Shown: positions 55,645-64,000, counted from the first letter of the stretch. The stretch is 64,000 bases of DNA from Bacillota bacterium (GCA_017443515.1 JAFRXM010000027.1:38625-102624); one strand, 5' to 3'. Translations and numbers: made by a program. Notes: a model not told the origin generated them from the sequence alone.

Positions 55645-57780
55645 ATGAATAATCCTCGTTGCTTATATGAAAATAGTTTTGCAGGGTTTTTAAGCGAAAC
55701 AGAACTGTCCATATTTGGAGCTCTGTGTGACAATTACCACGGTGAAGCAAATACTAATTCAAGGGAAGCGTGGAAAGAAGAAATCTCTGTAATGCAAGGC
55801 GTCATATCTCGTCTTCAGAACAAAGACGGACGTATTGTATTTGAGTATGATATTCCGCGTCTTGGAAAGCGAATAGATGTAGTTTTACTGTATAAAGGCA
55901 TAGTTTTTTGCATAGAGTTCAAAGTCGGGGAGTCTCGGATACTGGAATCAAATGTGGACCAGGTTCTGGATTACGCTTTGGATCTAAAGAATTTCCACAA
56001 ATTCAGTCAGGATAAAGTAATCGTTCCAATTCTTGTTCCCGTACTGTATAAGGGGGCGTCTTCGGTCGTTCAGAAATCGCCTTATGACGATAAAGTTGTA
56101 AATCCATTAATTACTGGAAGGCAGGGACTCTTTGACGTAATCGCTGCTGTGCTTAGTATCTATCCAAACGAATCTCCGGTCGATAAAAACTGGATAATCA
56201 GCCCCTATGCTCCTACTCCAACTATTATTGAAGCAGCAAGGTCCTTATACGAGAACCACTCAGTTGAAAATATTACCAGGCATGAAGCCGATAAGGTTTC
56301 TACCGATATGACAATTGGGTATATTCTCAAAGTAATAAAGGACAGTAAGGAAAACAAGAAGAAAAGTATTTGTTTTGTAACTGGAGTCCCGGGTGCTGGG
56401 AAAACACTCGTTGGACTTGATGTTGCAATCAAACAGACATATCAAGGGCAGGATGAGCCGGTAAAGGATGAAGGCGCAGTTTATCTGTCCGGTAATGGAC
56501 CGCTTGTCGCCGTATTGACAGAAGCGCTTGCACAGGATAACTATAAAAAGAGCCATGAAAGGCGTGAAAAGAAAAAGCTTACTGATTCCCGCAGAGAAGT
56601 GAGTAAGTCGATTCAAATGATTCATCGGTATCGCGATAACATGCTGGCTAAAATAGAAAACCCAGTTGTTGACGGTGTCCTTAGAATCGATCCGCAAAAG
56701 GCGGTTAAGCAGGAAAAAGCAGGGTTTGGTGAAGTCGAACATGTAGCCATTTTTGATGAAGCACAACGCTCCTGGACGCATAAAAGACTTGCAGACTACC
56801 TCAAAAGAGGTGGAACATATGGTAATAAACTAAAAGTCCCTAATTTCCCGATGTCTGAAGCCGCGTTCCTGATTTGGTCGCTTGACCAACGTGAAGACTG
56901 GGCTACAATTGTTTGTCTAGTAGGAGGTGGCCAGGAAATAAATACAGGAGAAGCTGGGATCGCCGAATGGATTAAAGCAATTAATGAAGAATACAGGCAT
57001 TGGACAGTGTATATTTCGCCTAAGCTTACCGAAGCAGAATATGCTGAAGGAAAGGTCAATGAATTGCTAAAAGACAATCACAACGTCATCTATTCAGAAG
57101 ACTTGCACTTAGGCGTTTCATTGCGTTCTTACAGGGCAGAAAAACTGTCGGCCTTTGTGCATTCTTTATTGTCTTTTGATGGCAAAGCAGCAACTCTTTA
57201 TTCGGAAATAAAGGATAAATACCCGATCGTTCTGACAAGAGACATGGCTAAAGCAAAAAAATGGCTCCATGAAAAGGTTAGAGGTTCAGAACGCACCGGT
57301 GTCCTGGTAACCAAGGAAGCCGCCAGATACAAACCATTGGCAATACATATTCTGCCTTCCGGTGATGAGAATGCTGTTCACTGGTTCCTTGATGATAAAA
57401 CTGATACAAGATCCTCAAATTATCTTGAGGATGCCGCTACAGAAATACAAGTTCAAGGTTTGGAGCTTGATTACACGTGTCTGCTGTGGGATGCTGATGT
57501 GCGGTATGAGAATGGTCAATGGCGCTTCTATACATTCAACGGAAACACCAAGTGGATCGAGCTAAAAGGCGATAGTGAAAGCAAGCAGGACAGAATCAAA
57601 TATATGCTCAATGCATATCGCGTGCTCCTAACACGTGCGCGCGTCGGAATGGTTATTTGTGTTCCTGAAGGGAATTCAAACAAAACAGCTAGTGGATTCT
57701 GGGAAGACAGCACACGCTTGCCGGAATACTATGATGGAACCTATGAATACTTGAAAAGCTTAGGAATTGAGGAGATATAG
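55645..57780 (+). CDS. DUF2075-type helicase with N-terminal nuclease-like domain
   Basis: 711 residues. The N-terminal 190 residues contain RIDVVLLYKGIVFCIEFKVG, matching the Asp and Glu-x-Lys spacing of PD-(D/E)xK nucleases. Residues about 235-700 are a DUF2075-type P-loop domain with Walker A VTGVPGAGKTLVG, Walker B-like HVAIFDEAQRSW and the late motif YRVLLTRARVGMVI, as in superfamily 1 helicases. Codon use is clearly more AT-rich than the neighbours, which suggests recent transfer. Proteins of this kind occur in defence islands and as orphan genes; a role in restricting foreign DNA is possible but not shown. Confidence 0.75.
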   Translation: MNNPRCLYENSFAGFLSETELSIFGALCDNYHGEANTNSREAWKEEISVMQGVISRLQNKDGRIVFEYDIPRLGKRIDVVLLYKGIVFCIEFKVGESRILESNVDQVLDYALDLKNFHKFSQDKVIVPILVPVLYKGASSVVQKSPYDDKVVNPLITGRQGLFDVIAAVLSIYPNESPVDKNWIISPYAPTPTIIEAARSLYENHSVENITRHEADKVSTDMTIGYILKVIKDSKENKKKSICFVTGVPGAGKTLVGLDVAIKQTYQGQDEPVKDEGAVYLSGNGPLVAVLTEALAQDNYKKSHERREKKKLTDSRREVSKSIQMIHRYRDNMLAKIENPVVDGVLRIDPQKAVKQEKAGFGEVEHVAIFDEAQRSWTHKRLADYLKRGGTYGNKLKVPNFPMSEAAFLIWSLDQREDWATIVCLVGGGQEINTGEAGIAEWIKAINEEYRHWTVYISPKLTEAEYAEGKVNELLKDNHNVIYSEDLHLGVSLRSYRAEKLSAFVHSLLSFDGKAATLYSEIKDKYPIVLTRDMAKAKKWLHEKVRGSERTGVLVTKEAARYKPLAIHILPSGDENAVHWFLDDKTDTRSSNYLEDAATEIQVQGLELDYTCLLWDADVRYENGQWRFYTFNGNTKWIELKGDSESKQDRIKYMLNAYRVLLTRARVGMVICVPEGNSNKTASGFWEDSTRLPEYYDGTYEYLKSLGIEEI

Positions 57781-57789
57781 TAAACACTC

Positions 57790-57996
57790 ATGTCCCACTA
57801 CGCACATTGGATACAACGCACACATTTCCTCGATCCGGACGAGTACGAATGCTCGGCCTGCGGGTCGCGCTTTGCCCGCAAAAGGGCGGTGTGCCCGGAA
57901 TGCGGCGCCGAGATGCATGGCTCCGAATACGATCCGTCCTGGGTGGACGAGGCGGCGTTCCTGGATATAATTCTTGGAGAAGATTCAAAGTTCTAA
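57790..57996 (+). CDS. Small zinc-ribbon protein
   Basis: 68 residues with CSACGSRFARKRAVCPECGAEM, hence a compact zinc ribbon, and a C-terminal acidic helix. Base composition is again GC-rich. Proteins of this size and layout are common as hypothetical proteins in Clostridia. It starts 10 bases after the DUF2075 gene and 5 bases before the deformylase. Confidence 0.6.
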   Translation: MSHYAHWIQRTHFLDPDEYECSACGSRFARKRAVCPECGAEMHGSEYDPSWVDEAAFLDIILGEDSKF

Positions 57997-58000
57997 AACC

Positions 58001-58411
58001 ATGATAAAATCAATAGTTAGAGACACTTTTTTCCTCAGCCAGAAATCCGCGCCTGCGACCCATAAAGACCTGCAGATCGGGCAGGATCTTAAGGATACGC
58101 TGCGCGCCAACCGCGAGCGCTGTGTGGGCATGGCGGCCAATATGATAGGCGCCTCGAAAAGGGTCATAATCGTAAGCATGGGACCGGCGGACGTGGTGAT
58201 GTATAACCCCGTCATACTGGCAAAGTCCGGCCCTTACGAGGCAGAAGAGGGCTGTCTGTCGCTGGACGGCACCCGGAAGACCGCAAGGTACAAAACCATA
58301 GAAGTGGAGTATTCCGACGAGCTCTGGAAGAAGCGCAGACAGAAGTTTTCCGGCTGGACAGCGCAGATCATACAGCACGAGGTGGATCACCTGGACGGGA
58401 TCCTGATATAA
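58001..58411 (+). CDS. def: Peptide deformylase, short type with altered motif 1
   Basis: 136 residues, the short form found in Clostridia. Motif 2 is EGCLS (metal-binding Cys) and motif 3 is QHEVDHLDG (two His and the catalytic Glu). Motif 1 reads CVGMAANMIG where most enzymes have GxGLAAxQxG, so the Gln that stabilises the transition state is Met. It is preceded by a terminal DTFFLSQKS typical of this group. The enzyme removes the formyl group from new proteins. A second, canonical copy may exist elsewhere. The ATG at 58001 follows the zinc-ribbon gene by 5 bases. Confidence 0.85.
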   Translation: MIKSIVRDTFFLSQKSAPATHKDLQIGQDLKDTLRANRERCVGMAANMIGASKRVIIVSMGPADVVMYNPVILAKSGPYEAEEGCLSLDGTRKTARYKTIEVEYSDELWKKRRQKFSGWTAQIIQHEVDHLDGILI

Positions 58412-58425
58412 AAGAGGTTAGGCAC

Positions 58426-58755
58426 ATGACGCAGCAGACGATAGACCGCATACGCAAATTCACAGACGACCGCGACTGGCACCAGTTCCACACGCCTTCA
58501 AATCTGGCGAAATCAATAGCCATAGAGGCAAGCGAGCTTCTGGAGTGCTTTCAGTGGAGCGACACGGAGTTCGACCTGGAGCACGTAAAAGAGGAGCTTG
58601 CGGACGTCATCGTGTACTGCCGCAACATGCTGGACGAGCTGGGCCTGGATGAGGACGAGATCGTAAACAGCAAGATGGCAAAGAACGAGGCCAAGTACCC
58701 GGCAGAGCTTGCGATAGGCAGTGCCGCCAAGTACACGGAGTACAAGAATGCTTAA
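58426..58755 (+). CDS. MazG-like nucleotide pyrophosphohydrolase
   Basis: 109 residues. The metal-binding EASELLECFQW (Glu-x3-Glu pattern) and EELADVIVYCRNMLDELGLD match the MazG/dCTPase type of all-alpha NTP pyrophosphohydrolases. It hydrolyses non-canonical or excess nucleotides to monophosphates. It starts 15 bases after the deformylase gene and overlaps the NUDIX-HD gene by 8 bases. Confidence 0.88.
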   Translation: MTQQTIDRIRKFTDDRDWHQFHTPSNLAKSIAIEASELLECFQWSDTEFDLEHVKEELADVIVYCRNMLDELGLDEDEIVNSKMAKNEAKYPAELAIGSAAKYTEYKNA

Positions 58756-59734
58756 GACCATAAAGGTCGTGGCCGCGGTGATCCGCGACGGCGGGCAGGT
58801 CTTCGCCACCCAGCGCGGCTACGGAGATTACAAGGACTGGTGGGAGTTCCCCGGCGGCAAGATAGAGCCGGGCGAGAGCCCGCAGCAGGCTCTGGTCCGC
58901 GAGATCCGCGAGGAGCTGGCCGCGGAGGTTGAGGTGGGGCCGTTCATCATAACGGTGGAGTACGATTACCCCAAGTTCCACCTGTCCATGGACTGCTTCT
59001 GGTGTACGGTAAAAGAAGGGCACCTGCAGCTTTTGGAGCACGAGGCTGCTAAATGGCTGCCGCTTGGCGATCTTCGGCAGGTGGCGTGGCTCCCGGCGGA
59101 CGTGCTGGTGGTAGAGGAAATAGAAAGACAGACTGAGGCAGAAACACAGGCAAGGAGGCCGGAAATGCTTACATTACAACGCGCGAAGGAACTTAACGCA
59201 ACTATGGTCACGGAGGATCATCTGATAGTGCACGCACTCAACGTCAGCTACGCTATGGGTGCCATGGCGCGGCACTTCGGAGAAGACCCGGAGCACTGGG
59301 AGGCCATAGGCATGCTGCACGACTACGACTACCAGCAGTACCCGGAAGAGCACCTTAAGCACACGGAAAAGCCGCTGCTTGAGGCAGGGGTGGATCCCGC
59401 GGACGTGCGCGCCATTCTCTCGCACGGATGGGGCATCTGCACGGATGTGGAGCCGCAGACCGATCTGGAAAAGAGCCTGTTTACCGTGGACGAGCTTACA
59501 GGCATCATCCAGGCCTGCGCCCGCATGCGCCCCGCAGGCATAAAGGATCTGGAAGTAAAGAGCTTCATGAAGAAGTTTAAAGACAAGCGCTTTGCCGCCA
59601 AGTGCGACCGCGAGCTGATACTAAAGGGCTGCGAAATGCTTGGCATGGATGTAAAGGACGTGGCTGCCATCTGCATCGAGGGCATGAGGCCCCACGCCGA
59701 AGAGCTTGGTATAGCAGGAACAGCAGAGGCCTGA
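58748..59734 (+). CDS. NUDIX hydrolase fused to HD domain
   Basis: 328 residues in two parts. Residues 1-130 are a MutT-like NUDIX domain with the complete box GKIEPGESPQQALVREIREE, a likely 8-oxo-dGTP or similar NTP pyrophosphatase. Residues 140-320 are an HD-type phosphohydrolase with HALNVSYAMG, then MLHDYDY and a late SHGWG. HD proteins of this kind are usually separate genes. The fused gene probably acts on nucleotides. The ATG overlaps the end of the MazG gene (ATGCTTAA), so the two are co-translated. A bacterial homologue may exist as two genes. Confidence 0.85.
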   Translation: MLKTIKVVAAVIRDGGQVFATQRGYGDYKDWWEFPGGKIEPGESPQQALVREIREELAAEVEVGPFIITVEYDYPKFHLSMDCFWCTVKEGHLQLLEHEAAKWLPLGDLRQVAWLPADVLVVEEIERQTEAETQARRPEMLTLQRAKELNATMVTEDHLIVHALNVSYAMGAMARHFGEDPEHWEAIGMLHDYDYQQYPEEHLKHTEKPLLEAGVDPADVRAILSHGWGICTDVEPQTDLEKSLFTVDELTGIIQACARMRPAGIKDLEVKSFMKKFKDKRFAAKCDRELILKGCEMLGMDVKDVAAICIEGMRPHAEELGIAGTAEA

Positions 59735-59753
59735 TCGCATCGGAGAACGGAGC

Positions 59754-60404
59754 ATGTGCTGCAGATACTACGTTGAATCAACTCCATACTTCATAGAGCT
59801 GGGCGAGCTGGCGCTAAAGACCACCTACCTGAGCCGCAGAAAGATGGGCGACGGGGGCAGCGTGCTGCATACCGGGGAGATACGCCCCGGCAACACCGTC
59901 ACTACCATAATGCGCAGCCGCGGCGGCAAGAAGCTGGCCTTCCACATGTACTGGGGCTTTACCGCGCAGAACCGCAGCCTGATCATAAACGCCAGGTCCG
60001 AAACGGCTGCCGAGCGCCCCATGTTCAAAGAGCCGTGGGCACAGCAGCGCTGCATTATCCCGGCTTCGTGGTACTACGAGTGGGAGCATTTCAAAGGCCC
60101 AGGCGGCGTGGTAAAGACTGGCCGCAAGTTCCTTATCCAGCCTGCCGGCGACGACAGGACCTTCATGTGCGCCCTGTACCGCCTGGAGGAGGGCTTCCCG
60201 CACTTCGCGATCCTCACGCGCCCGCCCGGGGAGAAGATAAGCTTCATCCACGACCGCATGCCGCTGATCCTTCCCGAAAGCCGCATCGACGACTGGATAG
60301 ACCCGTCCGCAGACCCTGCCAAGCTGGCCAAGCTGGCCTTGACCGACATGGAATACGCCCTTGCGGACAAGCAGGAACAGCTGACGCTGGGCAACTTTGG
60401 GTAG
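59754..60404 (+). CDS. HMCES/YedK-type abasic-site protein
   Basis: 216 residues of the SRAP family, which covalently traps abasic sites in single-stranded DNA with Cys 2. The N-terminus is MCCRYY; Cys 2 is in place, and a further Cys stands at position 3 where MCGR is usual. The active-site INARSET, PASWYYEW (Glu) and FIHDRMPLIL (His) are all present. It completes the group of clean-up enzymes in this operon. GGAG lies 3-4 bases before the ATG. Confidence 0.9.
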   Translation: MCCRYYVESTPYFIELGELALKTTYLSRRKMGDGGSVLHTGEIRPGNTVTTIMRSRGGKKLAFHMYWGFTAQNRSLIINARSETAAERPMFKEPWAQQRCIIPASWYYEWEHFKGPGGVVKTGRKFLIQPAGDDRTFMCALYRLEEGFPHFAILTRPPGEKISFIHDRMPLILPESRIDDWIDPSADPAKLAKLALTDMEYALADKQEQLTLGNFG

Positions 60405-60417
60405 CGCAGAAAATACT

Positions 60418-60987
60418 ATGATAGCATCAATAATCCTGAATATTCTGATATTTGCCGGCATCATCGGGGCTATATTGTGGGCCCTGCCGAAAGCGGAGCA
60501 AAAACGCATCGTTTTCCGCTATTTTACCGTGCTCTCTAACCTTCTGTGCGCTGCTGCCTCAGCCGCCGTTGTTATCGCAAGGATCGCCGGAGCTCTTCCG
60601 GCCTGGGTCAGCATCCTTAAATACGTGGGCACCTGCGCCGTCACCGTCACATTGCTAACCGTGTTCCTTTTCCTGGCGCCGTCGCTGGGCAGCTTTAAGG
60701 ATCTCCTTCAGGCGCAGGACTTTCTGCTGCATTGCCTCTGCCCCGTGCTGGCCATCGTCTCGTATGTCTTCTTCGATCAAATAAAAATGAGCTTCGGCTT
60801 TGTGCTTCTCGGCACGCTGCCGGTGCTCCTCTACGGAATATATTATCTTTACCGCGTGGTCTACGCGCCGCAGGAAAAGCGCTGGGAGGATTTCTACACC
60901 TTCAACCGCGGCGGCAAATGGCCCATAGCCTTCGCCGCCATGGTCCTGGCCGCCTTCGTCATAAGCGTTGTGCTGTGGGCTGTGTAG
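60418..60987 (+). CDS. Pr6Pr-like membrane protein
   Basis: 189 residues with six membrane helices. The pattern FRYFTVLSNLLCAAASAAVV, a central LKYVGTCAVTVTLLTVFLFL and FLLHCLCPVLAIVSYVFFD match the Pr6Pr family of small membrane proteins of unknown function. It starts 13 bases after HMCES. Its last 29 bases overlap the convergent histidine kinase gene. Confidence 0.75.
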   Translation: MIASIILNILIFAGIIGAILWALPKAEQKRIVFRYFTVLSNLLCAAASAAVVIARIAGALPAWVSILKYVGTCAVTVTLLTVFLFLAPSLGSFKDLLQAQDFLLHCLCPVLAIVSYVFFDQIKMSFGFVLLGTLPVLLYGIYYLYRVVYAPQEKRWEDFYTFNRGGKWPIAFAAMVLAAFVISVVLWAV

Positions 60988-62284
60988 GCTGCGGTATCAT
61001 AAGAGTTATCGAATAAGTATCGTTGGTCTGTTCTATGTCCATGGAGCCGTTGTAGCGCTCCAGGACTTTTTTTACGCTGCGCAGGCCGAAGCCGTGCATG
61101 GCCTTGTCTGCTTTGCTCGTAGCCGGAAGCCCGTCTAACAGGGCGGCTCTTCTGGCGCTGGAGTTTTTTACCTCCACAAGCATGTAGTTTGCCGTTGGGC
61201 CGCCGGAAACGCTTATGAACTTTTCAGAACCTTCCGGAAGGGCCGCGCAGGCCTCTACTGCGTTGTCCAGGATATTGCCCATCATAACGCAGAGGTCGAA
61301 GATGTCTATAAACGAGCCCTCGGTGAAATCTATCGCGGTGCTTACGTCTATGCCCTGCGTCATGGCGGGGGAGAGCTTTTGCTTAAGCAGCCCGTCCAGC
61401 AGTTTGTTTCCCGTAGAGAAGCTGTCGGAAGGCTTTTTCGCCGCATCCAGGAAGTTGCGAAGGTATTCCTTTGCCTCTTCTACCTCGCCGTTTTCCAAAA
61501 GAAGCTGCATGGAGACGGCGTGGTTTTTAAGGTCGTGGCGCAAGGTGCGAACAGCCTCCTCGGACATCTGGCGGTCCTCTATGCTCTTCATCAGGGCTTC
61601 TGCCGCGTTGTTCTGTATCTGCAGCGAGGCTCTTTCTACCGAGCGCCTTCTTGAGATCTCAAATGCTATCAGCGCCAGCAGCAGCGCCGCGTGCAGCAGT
61701 ATGAAGTACACGGCAAAGTGCGAGGGCCCTTCTTCAAAAGACGACCTCATTCGAGAGCTGGTATCCTTTGTATATATAGCCATTGCGCAAACGCCTGCCG
61801 CAAACACTATGTGGAAGACCTCCGCGCCGGCTATGCCCTCGAAAGGCAGCAGCTTTTCGAGTATGCCGTAGTACACGAAGCGCACCAGGATATTGATGAC
61901 GGAGATTAGTATCTGGCTTGCAAGGTGCGAGGGGACGACGTCGTGCTGTCCTGAAAAGACCGCGTTGAAATACGGCCCCAGGAAGACGTTCTGGAACAGA
62001 GTGTAGGCCCCTGTCCAGAATACCGCCGCGTAGGCCGCCGGGCGCCATGGAACGCCTTCGGCCGCAAAGATCCACAGGAAATAGATGGCGGCGCGTATCG
62101 CCACCCTTACTGAGCCGAAAGGTATATGTATGAGGCTGTCGTTGAGGTAAAGAGTAAGAAGAAGCACCGCCAGTATGGGTTTTATCCATTTGTGCTGACG
62201 CTGCGGAGTGTAGGCGCTCCTTTTGAAGTAGAGCCATATAAATACGAGATCCGCTATGAAGCTTGAGATCCAGATGTAGTTCAT
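60959..62284 (-). CDS. AgrC-type sensor histidine kinase (GHKL)
   Basis: 441 residues. Six or seven membrane helices in residues 1-215 form the sensing part. The kinase core has H-box LRHDLKNHAVSMQLLL, N-box MGNILDNAVEACAAL and G-box MHGFGLRSVKKVLERY, the layout of the AgrC/ComD class. Such kinases often detect peptide signals. Its ATG overlaps the stop of the response regulator gene (ATGA). No AgrD- or AgrB-like gene lies in the window. Confidence 0.88.
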   Translation of the reverse strand: MNYIWISSFIADLVFIWLYFKRSAYTPQRQHKWIKPILAVLLLTLYLNDSLIHIPFGSVRVAIRAAIYFLWIFAAEGVPWRPAAYAAVFWTGAYTLFQNVFLGPYFNAVFSGQHDVVPSHLASQILISVINILVRFVYYGILEKLLPFEGIAGAEVFHIVFAAGVCAMAIYTKDTSSRMRSSFEEGPSHFAVYFILLHAALLLALIAFEISRRRSVERASLQIQNNAAEALMKSIEDRQMSEEAVRTLRHDLKNHAVSMQLLLENGEVEEAKEYLRNFLDAAKKPSDSFSTGNKLLDGLLKQKLSPAMTQGIDVSTAIDFTEGSFIDIFDLCVMMGNILDNAVEACAALPEGSEKFISVSGGPTANYMLVEVKNSSARRAALLDGLPATSKADKAMHGFGLRSVKKVLERYNGSMDIEQTNDTYSITLMIPQPTQPTAQRL

Positions 62285-63000
62285 CGCAGGTTCACCTTCA
62301 TGAAGCGCGCGTACGCGGACATGAACTCCTTGGCGCGGTGTTTGCTCAGAGGCACCACGCTGCCGTCCGCCATGGTAAGCTCGGAAGTGCCTATATTTTC
62401 AATGTGTTTCATGTTTACGAGGTAGCTCCTGTGGCAGCGGAAGAAGCCGTACTTTGCCAGCTCTTCCTCTACGACAGCAAGCTGCACTATGGATTCCACG
62501 CGGCTTTTGTCCTGCATCGCAAACGACGTTTCGCGCCTGAAGACCTCGGCGTACAAAATATTCTTTATCTTAAGTATGCGCGTGCCTTCGGCGGTGTCCA
62601 CCGGAAGCACGGCTACGCGCTTTTCCTTCTGTTTTGCGGCGTACTCGTCCAGGACCTGCTTGAATTCGCCGTACTCAAGCGGCTTGGTGAGGAACGCGAA
62701 GGCGTGCACCTTGTAGCCTTCCAGCGCGTAGTTCTCCATGCTGGTGATGAATACGAACTCGCCGGAAAAGCCTTCTGAACGCAGTTTTTTTGCGCAGTCC
62801 ATGCCGGTCATGCCACCCATTGAGATGTCCAAAAGCACCAGGTCGGTCTTTCTGTCCATGCTGCCAAGCAGTGCTTCGGCGGACGAAAAGAAGAACACTT
62901 CCAGCGTGTTTTCTGTGTCCTTTTGCCACTGGTCCAGATAAGCGGATATCTGCCGCAGCATGTTTTTTTCATCGTCGCAGACCGCAAGGCGCTTAGTCAT
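62281..63000 (-). CDS. LytTR response regulator (AgrA/VirR type)
   Basis: 239 residues. Receiver domain with the acidic pair CDDEKN, phosphorylated Asp in VLLDISMGG and Lys in LTKPLEY. The C-terminal LytTR domain has RRETSFAM and FFRCHRSYLVNMKHI. The ATG at 63000 with GGGAGG 8 bases upstream is chosen; a longer frame exists upstream. It is the first gene of the pair. A direct repeat 74 bases upstream could be its binding site. Confidence 0.9.
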   Translation of the reverse strand: MTKRLAVCDDEKNMLRQISAYLDQWQKDTENTLEVFFFSSAEALLGSMDRKTDLVLLDISMGGMTGMDCAKKLRSEGFSGEFVFITSMENYALEGYKVHAFAFLTKPLEYGEFKQVLDEYAAKQKEKRVAVLPVDTAEGTRILKIKNILYAEVFRRETSFAMQDKSRVESIVQLAVVEEELAKYGFFRCHRSYLVNMKHIENIGTSELTMADGSVVPLSKHRAKEFMSAYARFMKVNLR

Positions 63001-63073
63001 GTCCGTTCCTCCCGTCGCATCTTCTGTAACAATTATATCATACGCGCTGGTCCTTTGATATTTCAATTCTGTA

Positions 63074-63104
63074 CCACTCATGCCCCGTTTTTTGCCACTC
63101 GTGC
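63074..63104. promoter_or_regulatory. Direct repeat, possible LytTR binding site
   Basis: CCACTCATGC (63074-63083) and CCACTCGTGC (63095-63104) are direct repeats spaced by 21 bases, two helix turns. This spacing is typical of sites bound by LytTR dimers such as AgrA and VirR. It lies between the divergent regulator and hydrolase genes. Confidence 0.45.
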
Positions 63105-63232
63105 GGCGAGCGCAGCCACCGGTCCTCCGCAGGGCGCCGCTGGTGCCAAAACCGTAGACGCGCTCTTTTAAAACTGGTAATCTTCAGCTGCAAAACGCAA
63201 TCATCATTTCAGCGATTACAAAGGAGAAAGAA

Positions 63233-64000
63233 ATGGCTAAGTTCAGCAAAGAGAATGACCAGATCATGGATCAGAAACTCTACGACAGCTTCTACAGCGA
63301 AGAGGGCAAGGCTAAGAGAAAGAAGAGCATCCACCGCTTCTTCTGGATCGTGCTCGCGCTCACCATCGTGCTCGCGTTCTTCAACTGGGGCGCGGTAACA
63401 GGCTTCGGCAATGTAAAGATCACCCGCACCACCATCACCGGACCGGACGGAGTTCCCTTAAGCGCTCTGGTGTACATCCCGGCTAACGCAACAGACGAGA
63501 ATCCGGCTCCCGCCATCATGTGCACCCACGGCAACGCCGGAAACGCAAGGAACCACGAATCCTGGGCAGTAGAGTTCGCAAGGCGCGGATTCGTAGTAAT
63601 GTCCATCGACCAGTACGGCGCCGGAGATTCCGGACAGTACCTCGACGAGTGGGCGCTGAACGAGGCCTCAATGGTCTACGTAGCCGACGCGTACTACAAT
63701 GTTCTTGCCTCCATGAGGAACGTAGACGCAAGCAAGATCATCCCGGCCGGCCACTCCATGGGCTGCTGCACCGCAAAAGCCATGGCCGTAAAGCATAACA
63801 CCCTCGGCGTCATAAACGCATCCGGCATGGGAATGAGCTTCTACGGCAAGGAACTTTCAGCCGCCTGGAGCCAGTACAAGGGCAACGTTCTTACAACCAA
63901 CGGCGACGTGGAATCCCCAGCGGAAAAGTTCATAGCTGACACCATGAAGGCAGCTCCCTCGCTCGAGGGCAGGGCAGGCTATACCGGAGGCGACATCGAA
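63233..64000 (+). CDS. Membrane-anchored alpha/beta hydrolase (3' end cut by window edge)
   Basis: 256 codons without stop to the right edge. A charged N-terminus and one membrane helix (FFWIVLALTIVLAFFNWGAV, about 35-55) are followed by an alpha/beta hydrolase: CTHGNAGNARNHE (oxyanion strand), VMSIDQYGAGDS, and the nucleophile elbow PAGHSMGCC. It is a type II membrane protein with the catalytic domain outside. AAGGAG lies 8 bases before the ATG. Related to esterases and acylaminoacyl peptidases; substrate unknown. The divergent LytTR pair may control it. Confidence 0.85.
   Translation, partial: MAKFSKENDQIMDQKLYDSFYSEEGKAKRKKSIHRFFWIVLALTIVLAFFNWGAVTGFGNVKITRTTITGPDGVPLSALVYIPANATDENPAPAIMCTHGNAGNARNHESWAVEFARRGFVVMSIDQYGAGDSGQYLDEWALNEASMVYVADAYYNVLASMRNVDASKIIPAGHSMGCCTAKAMAVKHNTLGVINASGMGMSFYGKELSAAWSQYKGNVLTTNGDVESPAEKFIADTMKAAPSLEGRAGYTGGDIE

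Overview
The window is one 64 kb stretch of a bacterial chromosome with a GC-rich base composition (by eye, well above 50%) and about 72 protein genes. The gene content points to an anaerobic member of the Bacillota, probably class Clostridia. It has a gdpP-rplI-dnaB-dnaD-like run, DUF1934 next to Ddl, a YerC/TrpR-like regulator, a Dlt-like acyl-transfer cluster, lipobox lipoproteins and strong GGAGG ribosome binding sites. The family or genus cannot be fixed from the sequence alone. No rRNA, tRNA, CRISPR array or intact transposase gene was found.

Layout. 1-9 kb is a metal-handling region: a GTPase end of the CobW/HypB type, two His-rich proteins and a CsoR-type repressor with a His-rich tail, followed by two creatinase-fold (M24) paralogues that have lost their metal ligands. 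Ddl, DUF1934, a 39-residue membrane protein and an Mrp ATPase form a minus-strand operon inside it, next to ispE. 9.3-16.2 kb is a housekeeping run: c-di-AMP phosphodiesterase, L9, DnaB, a DnaD-type loader and an M23/G5 envelope peptidase. 16.3-31 kb is mixed metabolism and transport: CofE-like ligase, Na+/proline symporter, D-2-hydroxyacid dehydrogenase, glycerophosphodiesterase, esterase-like lipoprotein, ECF sigma/anti-sigma pair, AEC and MFS transporters, rhomboid protease, HAD phosphatase. 31-35 kb has three tandem M42 peptidases and a nucleotidyltransferase.

37.2-52.8 kb is a continuous minus-strand cell-surface island. It starts with MoxR, DUF58 and a large membrane transglutaminase-like protein. 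Two secreted proteins follow, then three paralogous Ig-like/transglutaminase proteins that share one promoter design, then a Dlt-like set in the order adenylation enzyme, carrier protein, MBOAT, SGNH protein, and a lipoprotein. A fifth transglutaminase-like gene lies just past the divergent msrA. Together this suggests a surface modification system that activates a small acyl group inside the cell, passes it across the membrane and works alongside several extracellular cysteine enzymes.

55.6-57.8 kb is an AT-rich, probably acquired gene encoding a nuclease-like/helicase (DUF2075) protein. 57.8-61 kb is a nucleotide and damage clean-up operon: zinc ribbon, deformylase, MazG, a NUDIX-HD fusion, HMCES/YedK and a membrane protein. 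The window ends with an AgrA-type LytTR two-component pair and an alpha/beta hydrolase cut by the edge.

A family of short dispersed palindromes with the core GGGACGGTTCT occurs at eight loci. The core stays nearly constant while the flanking arms change together so that they still pair. Two copies bound elements of about 185 bp with long terminal inverted repeats, and several copies supply or touch stop or start codons. This family and the transglutaminase/Dlt-like island are the two most interesting things in the window.
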